Below are positions 11,804 to 22,871 of a stretch of 64,000 nt of DNA, piece by piece. Positions within the stretch are counted from its first letter, which is position 1, and each line of letters starts with the position of its first letter. This DNA is from Caenorhabditis elegans. Taxonomy: Eukaryota > Nematoda > Chromadorea > Rhabditida > Rhabditidae. Position numbers and translations under genes: made by a program. Location: the NCBI RefSeq assembly GCF_000002985.6, contig NC_003283.11:4774001-4838000 (forward strand), written 5' to 3'. The notes under the pieces were generated by a model that did not search any database, was not told the origin of the DNA, and saw nothing but the letters and a program-made list of their open reading frames with translations.

Positions 11804-12140
11804 ATGCTCTGCAAAATTTTCATCCCATCTCTTCTTCTCCTTTTCACGACTTCAACTGCATTTGACAAGGAGCTTGGTAAAAAGTGTTACATTTCGTGTG
11901 TCAACTCTACAAGTATCGCTGAATGGGAAACATGCGAAAAAACGTGTTTTGGGCAAGGAGGTAATGGTTTTGTTCAGGCATTCTTAACAATTTATGAAAA
12001 TTACAGATGATGAGGATAAAGCTTATATAAATTGTTATGTCAATTGTGTCGATCTGTACTTCGCTCCGGATGGCAAGTTGATAGATTTTAACAACTTTCT
12101 AAAATGCGCCGAAGAATGCCCAGGAGCTACTGATCACTGA
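11804..12140 (+). CDS. Small secreted CX3C/CX3C peptide, 96 aa (mirror paralogue B)
   Basis: Exons 11804-11960 and 12007-12140 join with phase 1 (291 nt). A signal peptide (about residues 1-19) precedes two Cys hairpin units: C-x3-C-x11-C-x3-C (KCYISC to CEKTC) and C-x3-C-x19-C-x3-C (NCYVNC to CAEEC). The sequence VDLYF.PDGKLIDF between the Cys pairs of unit two is the best conserved part between the paralogues. A standard donor (GTAATG) and an AATAAA signal 20 nt after the stop make this the healthier copy. It is likely secreted; the target and role are unknown. The pair arose by a local inverted duplication that included the promoter. Confidence 0.88.
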
Positions 12141-13042
12141 GGATCAAATGTTTCATTTGAATAAATGTTTAAATTTAATTTTTTTAAATGAATATTTTTC
12201 ACGTTATAACTTTTTAGGTTAGTTTTTTTAACAGGTCTCTATCTCAAAAATATCATTTAAATTGATTTCTGAATTGTTCTAGTTAAGTGCAAGTAACCTG
12301 CGCACAAAATTTACTACGATTGCTCGCAATTGCAACTTTCCAAGCTTAATATTTGGCTCAATTTACCGAATAAAACCCTAAATAAATTTTAAAAAATTTC
12401 AATTTTTTCACTTTTTTTTCAATTTTTCAAAAAAATGCAAATGGTTTTTTTTGGCAATTGGCGATTTTCAATTTTTTTTGTCAGAAAAACATAGATAAAC
12501 TATTTATTTTATCGGAAATCTCCAAAAATGAGGCCTGGTCTAGTCAGATATTTGAATTCTTTCCGCAACATTTTTTTTTGAAAAATTCATAAAAATCGTT
12601 TAAAAAATGTTCTCATCGTTATATTTGGGCATTGTGACCCAGTTTCTATTATATACATATGTGTGTAGATCAAAATCCCCACGGAATTTAATTTGGCGGT
12701 ATGCGACATTTTTCGGCAGTTTGATAATTCCGCAGTTCCCCAAACTCAAAATTTTCGGCAATCGAGTTCCAAAACTTTTGAAATAAAAATGTTTAAAATG
12801 AGCTAAAACTACATTTCACGGTAGTGTTTTTAAAAACCAGTTGCAACAATTGATTCAAAAAATGTTTGGTTCCCTATCCTCACAAACAGAACACACTAAT
12901 ACCTTTTTTGAAATTGAAGAGAAATTTCAAAATTGCGTCTCTTCGTTTTACGAGCCTCTTTTGAATCTCCTCGGAAACCTTTCCACTCTTCACCGAATCT
13001 ATTTTTCCATTTTTTTTTTGCCATTTCAAAACAATTTTCTGC
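12141..13042. other. Intergenic DNA, nothing recognised
   Basis: AT-rich sequence with short homopolymer runs. No exon, no clear repeat. The segment 12841-13040 immediately before the small TM ORF is open in one frame but lacks a splice site or codon bias. Confidence 0.5.
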
Positions 13043-13303
13043 ATGATTCTTCAATTCATTATTTGCTTTCTAATCATCATCGCTTCTATCCTAGTCTGTC
13101 TACATCTGATTTGGCTGCTCTGGCCTGAATTCTTCTGGACCACCATTGACAAGTTCCGTGGACGGGGTCGAGCCGTGTATTGTGAGCAAATCTTTCGAGA
13201 CTTTGTTCAGTACATTATTTCAGCTAATATTGACGAGCCTGCTCTGTCGGGACATGATAGCAGTCTAGTTATCACAATTCATACTAATCAATTGTCTATC
13301 TAG
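13043..13303 (+). CDS. Possible small one-TM protein, 86 aa
   Basis: A single-exon ORF begins with a strongly hydrophobic segment (residues 1-27, FIICFLIIIASILVCLHLIW) and continues with a charged C-terminal part (DKFRGRGRAVYCEQIF). GC content and third-position choice rise over the ORF compared with flanking DNA, which favours coding. It lies 160 nt upstream of a CX-like gene on the same strand. It has no recognised domain and might instead be one exon of a larger transcript, so confidence is moderate. Confidence 0.45.
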   Translation: MILQFIICFLIIIASILVCLHLIWLLWPEFFWTTIDKFRGRGRAVYCEQIFRDFVQYIISANIDEPALSGHDSSLVITIHTNQLSI

Positions 13304-13465
13304 GTCTGAAGTAGTTTGTACTTGAAAAACAAAAAACCCCTTAGCAACCAGAAGATACAAATACTAGCATTTTTCTTTTCCTATTTTTTCTCGTTTCTCA
13401 TATATTTTTTTCTGTTTTTTTTTCTTAATTTTCTTGATTCATTTTTCATTCCACTAATTCAACTC

Positions 13466-14379
13466 ATGAGATTTATATTTTTTGCTATTATTTTTTTCGA
13501 AGCCGTCTTGGCGTTTGATGTGCCATTATTTTCGACATCGAGCAGCAAAGGAAAAAGAAATGGCAGTATAGTTCAAGACCCAGTGGCTCCAATTTAGTAA
13601 GTTAAAAATTTTTGAAAAAAAAATTGGCGGAAAACTTTCTGATGTAAAGTTTTTGACGGGAGTTTCAAATTTTCAAAGAACATTTTGAGAGAAAATAGAA
13701 AATTTTTTGGCGGGAAATTTAAATTTTCTGGAAAAAAATTGACAGGAATCTCTAATTTTTCTGTATAAAATCTTGCGGAATGTTCAAATTTTCAAAAAAA
13801 TCTTGACTTGTGAATCAAATTTTCTGAGAAAAAATTTTTGGCGGGAAATTTAAATTTTCTGAGAAAATGTTAAAGGCGGGAAAATGAGACTTTCTCAGAA
13901 AAAAGTTGGCCTGGAATTTTAAATTTTCTTTTTTTCCAGTAAATTTGGCATCACTTATTACTGGGCGGGACACTACAAAAGTAAACATGGCATTCAGAAT
14001 AAGTGCGTTTTCCTGAAAAGTGATCCAGACTGGCCATTTCCCGAAAGCACTTTCTCCAATGGAACGGCAGTGTATGGAGTGGAATTCGGTTGCAAAAAAG
14101 ATGATCTATGCAGAAAGTATCACTGTGATCGACCATTTCAAACTGGATTCATTTGGTGAGACCCAACTCCATTTAAATCTGTGAACTAACAATTCCAGGT
14201 GCGCATTTCTCATTCTGTCATCTGTTATTTCGGTTGGAATCATTGTTCGCTACATTATTATGCAACGGCAAAATGAACTGAGACCCACGCGAGACACTGA
14301 ACTAGGATCGATTTATATTCCAGTTCTTATGATTAATGGGGATGTCAGTAGAGCTGAGGAAACTCCAAGGGAGGGATAA
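13466..14379 (+). CDS. Single-pass membrane protein with C-x5-C-x4-C (CX-like) module, 175 aa
   Basis: Exons 13466-13596, 13940-14155 and 14199-14379 (528 nt) join with two phase-2 introns, the same architecture as its paralogues. Residues 1-17 are a signal peptide. The ectodomain has TYYWAGHY, an N-glycosylation-type NGT, and GCKKDDLCRKYHC (C-x5-C-x4-C) just before the TM segment (about 115-137). The short cytoplasmic tail ends EETPREG. An upstream in-frame extension exists but is a T-rich run of Phe and Leu codons, so the signal-peptide ATG was chosen. Function of the family is unknown to me. Confidence 0.87.
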
Positions 14380-15122
14380 TTCATTTTTGATTTGGTTCGA
14401 TTTTTTCTTGTAATGAAACATGATTTAGTAGTTGTATAAATGCTCTTTTTTGCAACAAGAAAATATTGTTTGATTGGCAATTTATAGGAGATTTGAAATT
14501 TGAAGTTTAAGCTCCTGCAAATCAATATAAAAAACGTACGGATACTCATTTGATGGAATTGTACCAAAAATCATTTGATACACTTGATTTTTCAGGGATG
14601 GGTGGCAAACGATATTTTTAGGAAAACGGCAAATTTGACAAACTTGCCCATTGCCGAGTTGCCGAATTTGTTAAAAAACTGCAGTTGCCCAAAATTTTTG
14701 GCAATTTGTTTTTGGAATTTTTAAACTGCGAAATTTAACCATTTTTAAAAATTAGTAAAAAGTCAAGAAATTCGACAAAAATATCAAATTAAAACGGAGG
14801 AGAATATGCCAAAAAGTCCTCCTGATTAAGTGCGATTTCTTTTTAATTTTGAACTTTGGACTCCTAGGCGCGTGTTAAAAAAAACTATAAATTATTTATT
14901 TTTATGTTTTTCTCCCAACTCCCACTTCAAATTTTTGTTTTACATGCATATGTACATCCTCCGAAAATTCTGAAAATCCAATTTATTGTACTACCTATAA
15001 AAAAATTGAATCTCCCGTGGCAACCATGCTCATCTCTCATTTTTCCTTTTCCTCTTCACAAATACATTCTTTGAGAATTTTCGCATGCCTATACCTTGAA
15101 ATACCCTGGAAATTAAAAAAGA
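14380..15122. other. Intergenic DNA with one short CGGCAAAT-type block
   Basis: A GGCAAATTTG / TTGCCGAGTTGCC block lies at about 14590-14710. The remainder is AT-rich without exons; about 14990-15122 should hold the promoter of the next CX-like gene. Confidence 0.55.
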
Positions 15123-16045
15123 ATGAACGTTATTATTTTTCTAGTTTTTGCCATTTCTATGGTAACTGGGTTGAAACCTGTTACACCAACAAGCGTGCCA
15201 TTACACTATAATTTGCCATTCGAGATTTTCAAGAATTACAGAGTAGTTCAGGAGCCCAGCCATCCTATTTTGTAAGTTTTGGAAAAATCGGCATATCGGC
15301 AACTTGCCGGTTTCTCAATTTGTCGGAGATTTTCAATTTCGGCAAATTGCCGATTTGCCGGAAATTTCAATTCCGACAATTTGCTGATTTGCCGGAACAA
15401 GTCGTTTGTCGCCTTCCGACTACACGTGTCACCAATTTGCCTATAGCCTACTTGAATATTTTTCTGATGCAAGTAGTCATAGGTATAGGCACAAAGCAGG
15501 CACCGTTTCTCAGAATGGAACTACTTTTGAGTAATGTGCTAAGGTTTTCAAAAAAATTTAAACTATTGAATTGTGTGCCAAAATACCAAAACATTTAAAT
15601 ATCCTTTTCAGCTACCATGGAATTGCATTTTACTGGTCTGGAGCCTACATCCCATCTCCAGAAAGACCTGAAACTTGTATAATTCTTGCTTCCCATCCCG
15701 AATGGCCTTTTGATGGAAACGTCTTCCAAAATGGTACAATACCAACTGCTGCTCTCTTTGGATGTCATGAACGGTCAATGTGCAGTGGGACTAGATGCAT
15801 CGAGCCGTATACTCACTTTAAGTATGTATCACATTTTGGTTCCAGACTATAAAATCGATTTCAGTGTGGTCACCTACACCCTTCTTGGCATCGTGTTATT
15901 CCTTCTTGTTTGCCTTCTTGGCGGAGAGCCAAAAAACAAGGAAAAGAGCAAACGGCGTGTTTCAAGGCATTCAACGCTGGATAACATCTTTTTGCCATGT
16001 GATCATCAAATCAGAGTTGCGGTTCCACCGGAATACACTCATTAG
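15123..16045 (+). CDS. Single-pass membrane protein with C-x5-C-x4-C (CX-like) module, 179 aa
   Basis: Exons 15123-15271, 15612-15821 and 15865-16045 (540 nt) again use two phase-2 introns. A signal peptide covers about residues 1-16. The ectodomain carries AFYWSGAY, CIILASHPEWPF and GCHERSMCSGTRC (C-x5-C-x4-C), followed by a TM segment (about 120-141) and a basic tail (KEKSKRRVSRHS). It is closest to the gene at 13466: both have a Pro-Trp-Pro-Phe element (PDWPF / PEWPF) and an NGT sequon at the same place. Intron 1 has been invaded by CGGCAAATTGCCG repeats (about 15290-15420) and holds GTATAGGCA-type words. Confidence 0.87.
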
Positions 16046-16667
16046 ATGCAAAGATCGAAGGAAGAACAATATTTTAACGTTTTAATATTTATCACAGTAT
16101 TTGGCAAAATTGAATTTTTTTTATAAAACAGCAGAAAAATAATGAAAACATTCTAACTCGATAGCGGGAATTTAATTTTTCAGAAAATTTTTCAACAATA
16201 TTTATTTTTTTTAATTTTGGCGGAGATTAAAATTTCGCAAAAATGTTAGGTTGTAATTCAAATTTTTCAAAACAATGTTGGTGTGAATACAATTGTATAC
16301 GTATGTATGTATTAAATTTATTAGAGATTCAAATATTTGAAGAAAAATGTTGGCGGAAATTCATATTACTGTTTACACACCTGTAGCGAGAATTCAAATT
16401 ATCAGAAAAGGTTTGAATTGTTTTTGAAATTTAGTTTTAATTGTTAATCTTAAGAATTATCACCAAAAAAAACAGTCGAAAAACATTCTCTGGGACTATT
16501 TTGGTACCAAAATCTAGGACATTAAAAATTATAATTTTGCTCCCGATGAACGTTCGAGTGCAAACTACAACCACAATCATAAAATACGAGGTTTTTGCAA
16601 ATTTTTCGCTGAATAACATAAAATGCATATTATAAAAGATTCTCAAAAACGGCAATTCGTGAAAAAA
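16046..16667. other. Intergenic DNA, nothing recognised
   Basis: AT-rich spacer between the CX-like gene and the lectin. No exon or clear repeat beyond homopolymer runs. Its last 150 nt are the presumed lectin promoter. Confidence 0.5.
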
Positions 16668-17474
16668 ATGATATTTCCTCTAGTATTGTTCTTTATTGGT
16701 TTCGCTGCTGCCGGGAATTATGGATACTCGTCCAGTGAGTTTTGGGAAAGTGTCTTGAGAAGCTTAGTTAGTTCAGTTTTCAGGCGGTAATGGAGGAGGA
16801 AGACCAAGACCTGGAAACGGTGGTGGTGGAGGAGGAGTCCGCCCTTCAAACGTGAGCGCGGGGGAAATTTGCTCTAGCTCAAAATTTGTGATTCCAGAGT
16901 GGCTGCGACGCTGGGTGGCGTCGCTTCAACCGTCCATCTGGCGGATGGTGTGTCAAAGTATTCGGCGCACGCATGAACCAAGCAGATGCTCAGATCCAAT
17001 GCCAATCTCATGGGGCCACACTTTCGGGCCTGCAAAACTCGGAGGAGGCTCAACAAATCTCCAGTGAGCCACTCTGTTTGGAAACCTCCCTATCCTTCGA
17101 TACCTCCTAAACTTTCAGACCTCGCTTTATCAGTGATCAGTGCTAACTCCGGATCAGTGTGGATTGGTACAAGAAGAACAGCGGCTTGCATGAAACAATG
17201 GCTCAACACGAACGGATGTACTAGAACCAACGCATTCTATTGGACTGATGGGTCAGCGACAGGTATTGCAGGATTCGTTTGGGACACTTTGCAGCCGGAC
17301 AACGAGAAGCTTAGTCAGTCTTGCGCAGTCTTGCTGGCTTCGAGATCTACTGTCACTTGGGGTGGGAAGTTCTGGCAACCGGCAAAGATGGACGATAACA
17401 ACTGCCTGTTCGACTTGGAGGGAAAACATCCGAGATCAGTGTACGGCTATGTTTGTGGAAAACGAAGTAGATAA
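16668..17474 (+). CDS. Secreted C-type lectin-domain protein, 218 aa (clec family)
   Basis: Exons 16668-16734, 16784-16851, 16898-17063 and 17119-17474 (657 nt) join in frame. Residues 1-15 are a signal peptide, and residues 22-45 a Gly/Pro/Arg-rich linker. A single CTLD follows (about 48-218): CDAGWRRF and WCVKVF at its start, CQSHGATLSGLQNSEE in the alpha-helix region, VWIGTRR, FYWTDG, and the closing YGYVCGKR. The long loop has a QPD motif (LQPDNEK), which in Ca-dependent CTLDs goes with galactose-type binding, but the usual WND is replaced by DDNNC, so calcium and sugar binding are uncertain. The extra Cys pair CMKQWLNTNGC is typical of nematode clec genes. I cannot assign the clec number. 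Confidence 0.92.
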
Positions 17475-17971
17475 TGTAGAAGTGAATAATAAATGAATAA
17501 TAAATGGGTTTTTAACGTTTTAAAGTATTTCTGATAACTGGAGCAGTTTACGAAAGAATACAGATTTTGGGCCTACCAGGCCGACAAGCCGTCAGGTCGA
17601 CATTCGGCAGACTGAGGTATGAGTTTTTGTGCTCTTTGAAAAGGTTTGCCAACATATTCATAATATTTTTCACAAATTTCACTTTCAGTTTTCCTTTTTC
17701 GCAATTTTCATGTTAAGGAAGTAGCCCCATCGCCTGAAAAAACTCAAATTTATTTTTTACTGCCATTTCGGTAAAACAGGTGAAATTTTACTTAGCCGGA
17801 ATCAGCCAAGCAAGACAAGTTTTTTTTCTAAATTTTCAGCTTCTTCTGACACTGCATTTTCCCCCGTTTATACCCACATTTTTCATCTCCTTTGTATCCA
17901 GCACGGCACCCTTACAAGCATATAATTTCATGTTTGTAATTTGGCCTTTAAATGAATGAGCGATAGTAGTA
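17475..17971. other. Intergenic DNA, nothing recognised
   Basis: Contains the lectin 3' UTR with AATAAA and a spacer without exons. If the degenerate CX-like locus downstream has a signal-peptide exon it should be here, but I could not find one. Confidence 0.45.
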
Positions 17972-19137
17972 GTGCTACAAAAATCATCAACTCGCATTTA
18001 TTGTCACTACTCGACAGTGCCAAAGATTGACAGAAGATGCTGGAGCACGCAGATTTTGGAATCAACATCCAATCCAGCAACGTGGTCACTACTGCATTCA
18101 AGAGCTGTAATGGATGTTTCTGGTTGTATCATGTGTGCAATCCAATGGTATGCACTATTCTGTGGCAAGTGTTTCTTGTGGTGATGTAGACATGGGGGTG
18201 GATTATCTAGCGCCACGGGCACTGATAGGGATCTGCGACGGACCACTCGTACCACAATTTTTGTCGTCTGCGCATTTTGTTTGGTTCTTTCACACATATT
18301 ACGGGGCTTTAGATTTTGGCCCGAAATTTGTAATTAAAATATTAACTTGGATCAAAAGTTGGCGAAACTTGTGCAAAACTAGGCAAGACTGTCGACTTTC
18401 GCCAAACTTTCGCCCAAACTTTTCTAGTGTCGTTTTACACTTTGGTAAGAGTTTGACAAGAGTTGGATTAAGCTTAGACCAAACTCAGGCGCAGTCTGAA
18501 CCAAGACTTACCCAAGTTGTGTAGGCATCTAAAGATGAAAGTTTTTACGATATTTATCACACATTTACGGGTCGATATTGAATTACATTTTTATTTTAAA
18601 AATCTTGGCAGCAACTGTTCATTTAATTTAAAACAAACTATGCAAAATTACGAATTACGGTAAATAATTGTCAGCGTGGCGAGACATACGCGTAAGGTAT
18701 GGCCAAACCTTCATTTGTTTACGTCTATGTAATAAGTTATTGGCATATTCTATGGATTACTGTAAGGGTACGACAGTAGTACGATGGACAATAGATAACC
18801 CCGCAATTGTTTCTCTGTTTGAAAATCGAAATTTTTCAAAGAAAAACTGCTTTTTGGCATTAGAAATATTCAATTTAACAGGTTTTTCAAAAAATCCGAA
18901 AAAAAAACTACCTATCCTTCAATTCTGTTTAATTTTATACTTTCCAGGTCCCTGAACGCGCTCCTTTTCATCTGGCTCCTCCGTTTCCTTATAACATTAT
19001 GCATACCTGAAAGGAGGAAGCCTTCAACCACATCGGGCAAATCCACGCGACAGTCTCAAGATGGCGGATCTGTCGAAACGACTAACTTGTTAACACCAAT
19101 TCCATTAACTCCGTTTTATGTTGAAAGTGTGGTTTGA
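17972..19137 (+). pseudogene. Degenerate CX-like gene or remnant
   Basis: The final exon (18948-19137) is persuasive: a TTTCCAG acceptor, a TM segment (LNALLFIWLLRFLITLCI), a basic stop-transfer (PERRK) and a Ser/Thr-rich tail, as in the CX-like paralogues. The upstream open exon (about 17972-18147) ends TG before GTATGC and so joins with phase 2, the family phase, giving a Trp at the junction. It keeps a CW and a GC but not the C-x5-C-x4-C motif. A different frame of the same exon reads KSCNGCFWLYHVC, closer to the family, which suggests an old frameshift. No signal-peptide exon was found. A pseudogene is more likely than a divergent gene. Confidence 0.45.
18345..18525. repeat. Dispersed AAACTTG/CAAGACT-type repeat
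   Basis: Variants of AACTTGNGCAAGACT and its complement recur in both orientations across this 180-nt stretch, inside the intron of the degenerate CX-like locus. It looks like a small internally repetitive element; the family is not identified. Confidence 0.35.
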
Positions 19138-20686
19138 TATATTAAGTTCCGAAGTTTTTGTTTCAAGTTAATAGTCGATACGCTAGATAAATGTTTTTTT
19201 TTAACTTTCGCTTTTTATGCAAACCAGATTCAAGACCGTGTACTACAAAAAGGTAATGTTCCATAAAAGTCTATATGAAGTAAAATCAGCTTGTTATATA
19301 CTACCTTTTATTTTTTTGCGGCAAAAAATGTACAAGCAAAGTTTTTTTTAACATTCTTGGAGGCCAAAATTTCAAAGCGGATAATTGGAATAGCTGTTCG
19401 AAAATTCAAATTTTGGAAAGTAATTCCTCTAATTTATCATGCTCATGCTCATTCAGACGGAACATCCTTTCCCTTCCAAGTTCTTATTTTTCTATTTTTA
19501 TTTTGAGTCAGCTATGCTTCACCTCTCAGCTCTGATATTTTCACAAACCAAATAAAAAACAATTTTCAGAAGCTGATATTTCATAAAACGTGAGAACAGG
19601 TGGGAAATCTCGTGACGCAAGCATTTTTCTCTCTCAATTCTGTTCCAAGTCTCAATAACAAGAAGTTTCTGAAATTGTTTGAGACCCGCATAATAAGTAT
19701 CTCAGTCAGGCTTCCGTTCACCCTCCTTTGTCCCTCCGATATCACTATCTAAAAGTCTCGAGGTATAAAAAAAAGTAGCTTGATAACATTAACGAGAAGG
19801 AAGGTTGCTATGAGCAACGGCGGTAAGTTGAGAAAGACGGGGCTGTGCCGAGAGAGAAAGAAACCCAATGATTACTTATGCGCCAAAACAGGCAAAACTT
19901 TGGTCTCATTCTTTTTTGTTTTCACGAATGAATCAGGTTGGGCCCATGAGTTGGAAACATTTCTTCAAACTCTTTGACTTTAAGCTTATTCTTAAAATTT
20001 TGAGAAGTTACTGTGTTTATCAGGACACTGTTTTCAAGCCCCTGATCAGGGGTGGGCGGCAAACAATTTTTCCGGCATATCGGCAAATCGACAATATGCC
20101 GGAATTGGAGTTTCCGGCAAACCGGCAAACCTTCAATTTGCTGAAAATTAAAATTTCCGGCAAATCGGCAAACCGGCAATTTGCCGATTTGTCGAATTTA
20201 TCGACAAAAAAAATTTGCCGAACGGCAGCTGCCGCTCACTCTTGTGCCTGATCATTCCATTCACGCACAAAACAGTCAGCACGCCTGCCCGACAAAGTTT
20301 TTTTTTTGAAATATGCTCATTCTATGTATTTTGCAATCACATGAAAGTTCAGTTTTCAAAATAAAAATTAAACTTGGTATATAAAAACTGAGGTCTCGTG
20401 ATTGATTCAAAATTCAATATATCATTGAAGTTTCAAATAAGCAGAATTCCTGAAAATTGGGAGTTGCCACCTTTCTTCAGAACTCCGAATCAAGCAGTTT
20501 CAAGTTCCCCGAATCCGAATACCAAATGATATCAGTCTCCTTTTCTCTTTCTCTATCGCTTCACCTGACTCTCACACTCTTTTTCTCACTTCTCCACCAC
20601 AAATTCTTACTTCCACCTCGTGATTGTATCTGACATTTTCTCCGCTTTTTGTTCTAGAATTACTTTTTTTCACTTAAGCTCTCTTG
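19138..20686. other. Intergenic DNA with one CGGCAAAT block
   Basis: A block of GGCAAACCGGCAATTTGCC words lies at about 20040-20240. The pyrimidine-rich segment at about 20540-20680 (TCTCTTTCTC tracts) precedes the next gene and is a likely promoter or 5' UTR. No exon is supported. Confidence 0.5.
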
Positions 20687-22871
20687 ATGATACTGCGTAA
20701 CTTCAAATGGATGATGTTATTGGCGGTGGTCCTGATAGGTCAAGCATTGTGTCAACGGACTTCAGCTATGCAGAGAATTGTTAAGTAAGTTTTTCAGCGC
20801 CCGACAGTTCACTGGCCTAGCATCTCAAATACACAAATAAGTGGCCCGTTAGATGTCGGGTGCGAGTTTTTTTGTTGGATATTTACATGTATAGAAATAT
20901 AGAGAACTATTTGTAGTTTTTGTTAATAATTTTACTTTTAATTATAAGTTTTGAAATGTTGCTCGAAAATTGACTCAAATTTTAATTTTCCGGTTAACTC
21001 ATACACTCAGCTCATGACGACTTTTAAACAGTTTTTGGGTAATTTTTCGAAAAAATTTCTTTAATTTTGAACATATTGGAGCACGACAATTTTGACCCGA
21101 TATCAATCCTTTGAGAGGCAATTTCGCCAGTCAGGAAATTCAGGAAAAGGAGAAAAATTTCATTTTCCAGAGAAACCTTCCTTGCGGGATCCGAGTACGA
21201 GCAAAGTCTCATAGGACATCTTCTCAACTCGAGCGCTATGGTTACTCTGAACGATGACATCACTACTCTCCTGGCGAGCACCAATATGACATACACCCTT
21301 GCTTCACCTGACGAGCCATTTGTGTAAGTTTTCACAGGAAGTTTACAAGTTCTCATGAAACACGGAAATGACTGTGTCGAGTACTCTTTTTTTTTTGCTC
21401 TTCGCGCGAAACTTTTCTGTTATTGTTTGTTGTACTAACCATCGTGCTAGTTGTTGTGCGAGCCAATGTTGCACACTGGTTCAAAGATCAGACGACCTTT
21501 CTGGAGTACACCTCTTTGGAAATATCTGAAAGCTTACGTAATTACAACCTAAAAGTTACACTTAAAGTACTATTCCACATTTTTTCCAATGACTCATAGT
21601 GCGATTTGTCTACTTTCAGGTTCGTTGAGCGCAACTATTTCTGGTCTCAAAAAGACTTCAACGAGTACGCCGACGGTGAAAACAACACGATCTTCTCGTA
21701 TGTTTGCGTGTACAACGCATCTGAAGACGAGGGGCTTTTCTCTCAGGTAGACTCATTATATTTGAAACTTTTAAAGCCCTTGAGACATTTACAGATCTAT
21801 TTTCCAAGTGGCGATCGGATTCAAGAGGTGGTATTCGGTTGTGAGGTCTCCAAGGAATGTTGTGGAATGAAGTGTTGTGGGGATGACGTGCTCATCAATA
21901 TTATCATGTAAGAATTGAACTGATAAGCTTCAGATCAAAATTTTGAACTTTCAGTGTTGGAGTGATCAGCTTGGCTCTTCTGCTTCTTCTTCTCTGCAAT
22001 ATTCTCATCGGGTTCAAGAAGAGACGTGGTAAGGGGAGGCGTTGAGTTTTAGAGCCAAGAATATGTAGATAGGAAATTCTTCAATTTTTGTTTTACTTTT
22101 CTTTTAGACATAAAAAGCAGAAAATTGTTTGAATTTTTACAGAAAGTGAGCAAAAAGTGTAGACAGTTTAATTTCAAATTCAAGTAAAAACAGTTTTTGC
22201 TCATTTTTTTCAATTATCAAAAATGTAGTGTCGAACCTATGTTATTTGAACAACAGAGTAAAATGTGTTGTTAATTTACTGACACCATACTTTCTTCTTT
22301 TTTTTTAAATTAGTAAATAGAAAAGGCTTCCAACATTTTCTGGGTTTCACTGGCTCATTAAGAAACTTTAAAAATGAAAAAATGTCTTACTACTATTTAG
22401 GACGTAGCGTAGCGTTGAACTAAGGGTCAGCGGCAGTAGAACAATTTTCGGCAATTTCCCGGTTTTTTAATTATTTTTGGCAGTTTCGGGAACTGCGGAA
22501 AATCAAATTTGAAGTCGCCGCATGTCAGAATTTCTATCGATCGGCAATTATGGCAATTACCAAACTTACCAAAAATGCCAGAATTATCTTTTGGAAAATA
22601 ACAGATTTAACAGACAATATCCCAAATTGCCGAAATCGACATAAAATTTCTGTAAATTATCCTAATTTCTTCAGTCTTCCTCTTGCTCATTATCATCTCT
22701 TAAGCTTTTTTTCCAGAAAAGAGCCGAGAAACCAATCTTAAAGCCACCTATCAAGCAACAGACACCACTAACGGAGCCATTGACAATGATATCATCAGCG
22801 CCGATCAAATCACCTATGACACAAGACACCCGGCAACCAACCGTGGATCCCCAGCCAACCCGACCGCCTAA
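20687..22871 (+). CDS. Single-pass membrane protein with C-x5-C-x4-C (CX-like) module, 239 aa
   Basis: Six exons, 20687-20784, 21171-21323, 21620-21746, 21795-21907, 21955-22028 and 22717-22871, join in frame (720 nt). Residues 1-22 are a signal peptide. The ectodomain has two NST/NMT-type sequons, NYFWSQKDF and FGCEVSKECCGMKCC, which keeps the family C-x5-C-x4-C plus two extra Cys. The TM segment (about 163-183) is followed by KKRRG. The last exon gives a polar tail ending SPANPTA. If the last intron is retained, a TGA 17 nt after exon 5 gives a short tail (GKGRR), so two cytoplasmic forms are possible. It is the most diverged of the four paralogues, with one added ectodomain exon. Confidence 0.85.
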
